Source: Comamonadaceae bacterium
GTDB lineage: Bacteria > Pseudomonadota > Gammaproteobacteria > Burkholderiales > Burkholderiaceae_C
Length of the DNA: 9,637 nt
Direction: 5' to 3'
NCBI GenBank assembly: GCA_947460165.1
Contig: CANHKH010000088.1
Span: 1 to 9,637 of the forward strand
The translations under genes were made by a program, and so were the position numbers. Below, one piece after another: positions 5,967 through 9,637 of the stretch. Under the pieces are notes generated by a model. It made no database searches. It saw nothing but the letters and a program-made list of their open reading frames with translations, and was not told the DNA's origin. Within the stretch, counting starts at the first letter, position 1; every line of letters begins with the position of its first letter.

Positions 5967-6890
5967 ATGTTCAGTTACCGCCACGCCTTTCACGCCGGCA
6001 ACCATGCGGATGTGCTCAAGCACACCACGCTGCTGGCCCTGATGACCTACCTCACGCAAAAAGACACGGCACTCACCGTGATAGACACCCACGCCGGCGC
6101 AGGCCTGTACCGGCTGGACGGGGACTACAGCCAAACCAGCGGAGAAGCCGGCCAAGGCGTGTTGCGCCTGGCCACAGCCTTGCACACAGCGGGAAAAAGC
6201 GTCACTGTGGCCCCGGCGCTGCAAGCCTACCTGGACCTGCTGGCCGGGCTCAACCCGGGCTTTGAGGAGGCGCACGATCCGGCCACACTCTCGGTCTACC
6301 CGGGCTCGCCTTATCTGGCCTCGCGCTTTATGGCAGGCCGCCACAAACTCAAGCTCTATGAGCTGCACCCCACCGACTTCAAGGCGCTGTCGGGCAACAT
6401 GGCGCAGCTCGAACTCGGTCGCGCGGTGGCCTGCCAAATGCAAGACGGCTTTGAGGCGCTCAAGCCGCTGCTGCCGCCGCCCTCGCGCCGGGCCCTGGTC
6501 GTGTGCGACCCCAGCTATGAAATGAAGAGCGACTACGCCCGCGTGACTGCCGTGATGACAGACGCGGTCAAGCGCTTTGCCACCGGCACCTACGCCGTGT
6601 GGTACCCGCTGATTCCCCGGCCTGAAGCCCACGACCTGCCCAAAAAGCTCAAAACTCTGGCCCAACGCGAAGGCCGCGGCTGGCTGGACGCCACGCTCAC
6701 CGTCAAGTCCAGCAAGCTGCTCACCAACGAGCAAGGCGATGTGATCCGGCCTGGGCTGCCAGCCAGCGGCATGTTTGTCATCAACCCGCCCTTCACCTTG
6801 CACGCCGAGCTCAAGGCGGCGCTGCCGCAAATGGTGGAGTGGCTGGGCCAAGACCGCAACGCCGGCTTCACGCTGACGCACGGCAGCTGA
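5967..6890 (+). CDS. rlmJ: 23S rRNA (adenine(2030)-N6)-methyltransferase RlmJ
   Basis: Cytoplasmic SAM-dependent enzyme that methylates N6 of A2030 (E. coli numbering) in 23S rRNA. The product is 307 residues, somewhat longer than E. coli RlmJ (280). It opens with the diagnostic MFSYRHAFHAGNHADVLKH, which fixes the start at ATG 5967 although the frame is open upstream to 5832. SAM-binding motif I is DTHAGAG at 40-46. The helical insertion follows, then YPGSPYLA at 111-118 and YELHPTD at 131-137. The catalytic motif, DPPY in E. coli, reads DPSY here (181-184). The conserved end GLPASGMFVINPPFTL is at 263-278. It diverges from rplM, so an rRNA-modifying gene and a ribosomal-protein operon share one control gap; it converges on metF with only 13 bases between. 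Confidence 0.95.
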   Translation: MFSYRHAFHAGNHADVLKHTTLLALMTYLTQKDTALTVIDTHAGAGLYRLDGDYSQTSGEAGQGVLRLATALHTAGKSVTVAPALQAYLDLLAGLNPGFEEAHDPATLSVYPGSPYLASRFMAGRHKLKLYELHPTDFKALSGNMAQLELGRAVACQMQDGFEALKPLLPPPSRRALVVCDPSYEMKSDYARVTAVMTDAVKRFATGTYAVWYPLIPRPEAHDLPKKLKTLAQREGRGWLDATLTVKSSKLLTNEQGDVIRPGLPASGMFVINPPFTLHAELKAALPQMVEWLGQDRNAGFTLTHGS

Positions 6891-6903
6891 AACGGTCGCC
6901 CGC

Positions 6904-7737
6904 TCAGCGGTCTTGCAGGCGGCGAATGATCTCGCCGACCCCGGCCGACTGGTTCATGGTGTAGAAATGCAGCGCGGGCGCGCCTGCCGACAAGAGCTGG
7001 TCGCACAGGTCGGTCACCACGTCCAGGCCAAAGGCCTTGATGGAAGCCGTGTCGTCGCCAAAGGCTTGCAGCCGCAAACGGATCCAGCGCGGGATTTCTG
7101 CGCCGCAAGCGTCTGAAAAGCGCAACAGCTGGCTGGAGCCCAAGATGGGCATGATGCCGGGCACCACCGGCACGTCCGCGCCCAGCGCAAGCGCGTCGTC
7201 CACAAAGCGAAAGTAGGCGTCGGAGTTGAAAAAATACTGGGTGATGGCCGAGTTGGCGCCAGCCTTGACCTTGTGGGCAAAGGCCTGCAAGTCTGACTCG
7301 GGGGATTTGGCTTGCGGATGCACCTCGGGGTAGGCCGCCACCTCAATGTGAAAGGCGTCGCCCATCTCAGCCCGCACAAAAGCCACCAAATCGCTGGCGT
7401 ACTGGAACTCGCCGCCTGCGCCATAGCCGCTGGGCAAGTCGCCGCGCAAAGCCACCAAGCGCTTGACGCCCATGGCTTGGAGTTGCAGCAGGTGCTCGCG
7501 CACGCGGGCGCGAGTGGCGCCTATGCACGACAAATGCGAGGCCGCCGGCACACCCTCGGCCTGGATCTCGGCCACGGCCGCAAAAGTGCCCTCTTGGGTG
7601 GAGCCGCCGGCACCAAACGTGACCGAGCAAAACTCGGGCTCAAAGGCGTACAACTGCTGGCGCACGGCGCGCAGTTTGGCCGCACCTTCGGGCGTTTTGG
7701 TTGGGAAAAATTCAAAACTCAGGGGCAGCAGCTTCAT
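6904..7737 (-). CDS. metF: 5,10-methylenetetrahydrofolate reductase
   Basis: Flavoenzyme that reduces 5,10-methylene-THF to 5-methyl-THF, the methyl donor for methionine synthesis. The product is 277 residues, a normal bacterial length (E. coli 296), with a short N-terminus. The TIM-barrel signatures are present: SFEFFPTKT with catalytic Glu9 (E. coli Glu28), SVTFGAGGS at 38-46, ALRGDLPSG with Asp100 (E. coli Asp120), and ITQYFFN with Gln167 (E. coli Gln183). The GIMPILGSSQLLRFSDACG block follows near 194-212 and HFYTMNQS near 257-264. The ATG at 7737 is 21 bases after the tlyA stop, on the same strand, so the two are likely one transcript. The ribosome site is weak (GAGA about 11 bases upstream), which could mean coupling to tlyA. 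Confidence 0.97.
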   Translation of the reverse strand: MKLLPLSFEFFPTKTPEGAAKLRAVRQQLYAFEPEFCSVTFGAGGSTQEGTFAAVAEIQAEGVPAASHLSCIGATRARVREHLLQLQAMGVKRLVALRGDLPSGYGAGGEFQYASDLVAFVRAEMGDAFHIEVAAYPEVHPQAKSPESDLQAFAHKVKAGANSAITQYFFNSDAYFRFVDDALALGADVPVVPGIMPILGSSQLLRFSDACGAEIPRWIRLRLQAFGDDTASIKAFGLDVVTDLCDQLLSAGAPALHFYTMNQSAGVGEIIRRLQDR

Positions 7738-7758
7738 GGCGGTGCGTCTCGTTGGGCT

Positions 7759-8724
7759 TTAAAAATCAGCTTTTGCTTTTTTGCTCTTGCGCTTGGCAGG
7801 GCCGGGCTGGCCATCGTGCGAGGCCTGGCGCTCGTCCTCGTCGGGCAGCGGCAGGCGCCGCTCTTGGCGTGGCTGGCGCTTGGGGGCTTGCCGGGCTGGC
7901 GCCTCGGCCAAGGGCAGCTCGTCGTGCTCGGCGCTGAGCTTGCGGGCATGGATGAAAAACTCGCGGTTGCCGTCGCCGCCTTCAATGGGCGAGTCCAACC
8001 AGGCCAGCACCTCCAGCCCCAGCTCGGTGCAGCAGGCGCGCAAGCGCTCTTGCACCAGCGTGAACAAGGCCTCGTCTTTGACAATGCCGCCCTTGCCCAC
8101 TTGGCCGGGCTGCAGTTCAAACTGGGGCTTGACCAGCAGCAGGGCTTGGCCGCCCACCTTGAGCAGCCGCGCCATGGCGGGCAGCACCAAAGTCAGCGAA
8201 ATAAACGACAGGTCGGCCGTGAGGAAGTCAAACGGGGCGTGATCCGGCTCGGCTTCACCCTCCAGGCCCAACACCTCGTCATGATGATCCCAAAACTCGT
8301 CCACGCTCAGTGAGCGGGCGTTGACGCCTTCGATGGCGACCACGCGCGGGTTGGCCCGCAAGTTGGCGTGCAACTGGCCGTGACCCACGTCTATGCCCAC
8401 CACCCCAGCCGCGCCGTGCTGGAGCAGGCAATCGGTGAAGCCGCCCGTCGATTGCCCCAGATCCAGGCAACGGCTGTCCGCCACTGAAAGGCCGGTGGCT
8501 TTCAATGCGCCTTCGAGCTTGAGGCCGCCGCGAGAGGAGTACTTGGCTTCGGCCGTGTCAGTCAGCTGCAGCTCGGCAGCCGTGGGCACTTCGTCGCCAT
8601 TTTTGGCGACTTTCTTCCAGGGCAAATCCCCCTCGCGCCACAGCAGGCCGGAGGCAATCAGGCGCTGGGCCTGCGAGCGAGTGGCGGCATGACCGCGTTC
8701 AACAAGGAGTAAGTCTGCACGCAT
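7759..8724 (-). CDS. tlyA: TlyA family rRNA (cytidine-2'-O)-methyltransferase
   Basis: TlyA enzymes 2'-O-methylate rRNA cytidines from SAM; they are often misnamed haemolysins. The product is 321 residues against 268 for Mycobacterium TlyA. An S4 RNA-binding domain (about 1-58, MRADLLLVERGHAATRSQAQ) is joined to an FtsJ/RrmJ-type methyltransferase. SAM motif LDLGQSTGGFTD is at 88-99, and the K-D-K-E tetrad reads K69, D171, K199 and E255. From about 263 comes an added tail rich in Pro, Gln, Arg and Glu ending in KRKSKKAKADF. The start is the ATG at 8724, matching the usual MRADLLL; a GTG at 8760 in frame would lie inside the upstream hairpin. No clear ribosome site is seen. Exact rRNA targets are not known for this group. 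Confidence 0.92.
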   Translation of the reverse strand: MRADLLLVERGHAATRSQAQRLIASGLLWREGDLPWKKVAKNGDEVPTAAELQLTDTAEAKYSSRGGLKLEGALKATGLSVADSRCLDLGQSTGGFTDCLLQHGAAGVVGIDVGHGQLHANLRANPRVVAIEGVNARSLSVDEFWDHHDEVLGLEGEAEPDHAPFDFLTADLSFISLTLVLPAMARLLKVGGQALLLVKPQFELQPGQVGKGGIVKDEALFTLVQERLRACCTELGLEVLAWLDSPIEGGDGNREFFIHARKLSAEHDELPLAEAPARQAPKRQPRQERRLPLPDEDERQASHDGQPGPAKRKSKKAKADF

Positions 8725-8745
8725 ATAAATTTGTCTGACCCATTG

Positions 8746-8795
8746 AAAAGGGCCAGGCACAAGCGAACGCTGGGCGCCGCTTCATGGCCTGGCCC
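8746..8795 (-). terminator. Candidate terminator or attenuator between ahcY and tlyA
   Basis: On the minus strand GGGCCAGGC (8795-8787) pairs perfectly with GCCTGGCCC (8758-8750), followed by TTTT (8749-8746). The 28-base loop can form an inner stem AAGCG/CGCTT (8782-8778 with 8765-8761). A second hairpin just upstream, CCCGC-TGAG-GCGGG (8806-8793), shares three bases with the first arm, so both cannot form fully. The T-run is short, so termination may be partial. Confidence 0.5.
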
Positions 8796-8821
8796 GCCTC
8801 AGCGGGAGAGACTTCAGCCCA

Positions 8822-9637
<816 letters not shown>

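Noticed and set aside
7312..8313. 333-residue plus-strand open frame across metF and tlyA
   Set aside because: It is antisense to two genes with intact family motifs, and its Ala/Gly/Leu/Gln-rich product has no recognisable domain.
8750..8806. SAH riboswitch in the ahcY-tlyA gap
   Set aside because: The element is downstream of ahcY and I cannot find the conserved core sequence of the class. The structure is better described as terminator-like hairpins.

Overview
This window looks like an ordinary stretch of core chromosome from a betaproteobacterium of the order Burkholderiales, most likely family Comamonadaceae (Limnohabitans/Rhodoferax/Acidovorax relatives). The basis is high-GC coding with strong third-position G/C, the protein types (short KMSKS-type TyrRS, ErpA with a betaproteobacterial-type N-terminus, a FEFFPTK-type MetF), and the gene order tyrS / M23 peptidase / anmK / erpA / rpsI / rplM. 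The family assignment comes from recall, not from a search. I see no mobile element, CRISPR array, tRNA, rRNA or phage gene, and no stretch over 300 bases without a gene.

Layout. Bases 1-197 (minus) hold the N-terminus of a cation diffusion facilitator transporter cut by the window edge. Just upstream of it on the same strand is tyrS (256-1488, minus). Divergent from tyrS are an M23 murein endopeptidase of the MepM/Csd3 type (1674-3041, plus) and anmK (3079-4236, plus), a cell-wall pair: one opens peptidoglycan cross-links, the other recycles anhydro-MurNAc. anmK converges on erpA (4318-4695, minus), with a symmetrical hairpin between them that can terminate in both directions. Next come rpsI and rplM (minus, transcribed rplM then rpsI), with a good sigma70-like promoter, a leader of about 158 nt, and an intrinsic terminator after rpsI. 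Divergent from rplM is rlmJ (5967-6890, plus), a 23S rRNA m6A methyltransferase, which converges on metF.

The right end reads ahcY (partial) > tlyA > metF on the minus strand. It links the methyl cycle: MetF makes the 5-methyl-THF used to regenerate methionine, TlyA spends SAM on rRNA, and AhcY removes the SAH by-product. The ahcY-tlyA junction contains two hairpins that share bases and so cannot form together, the second ending in a short U-tract.

No new biological system is evident. The points worth a second look are small: the rplM leader with a possible overlapping small ORF, the alternative hairpins between ahcY and tlyA, the long charged C-terminal tail on TlyA, the DPSY variant in RlmJ, the E/N variant in the transporter metal site, and non-ATG starts for the peptidase and anmK.
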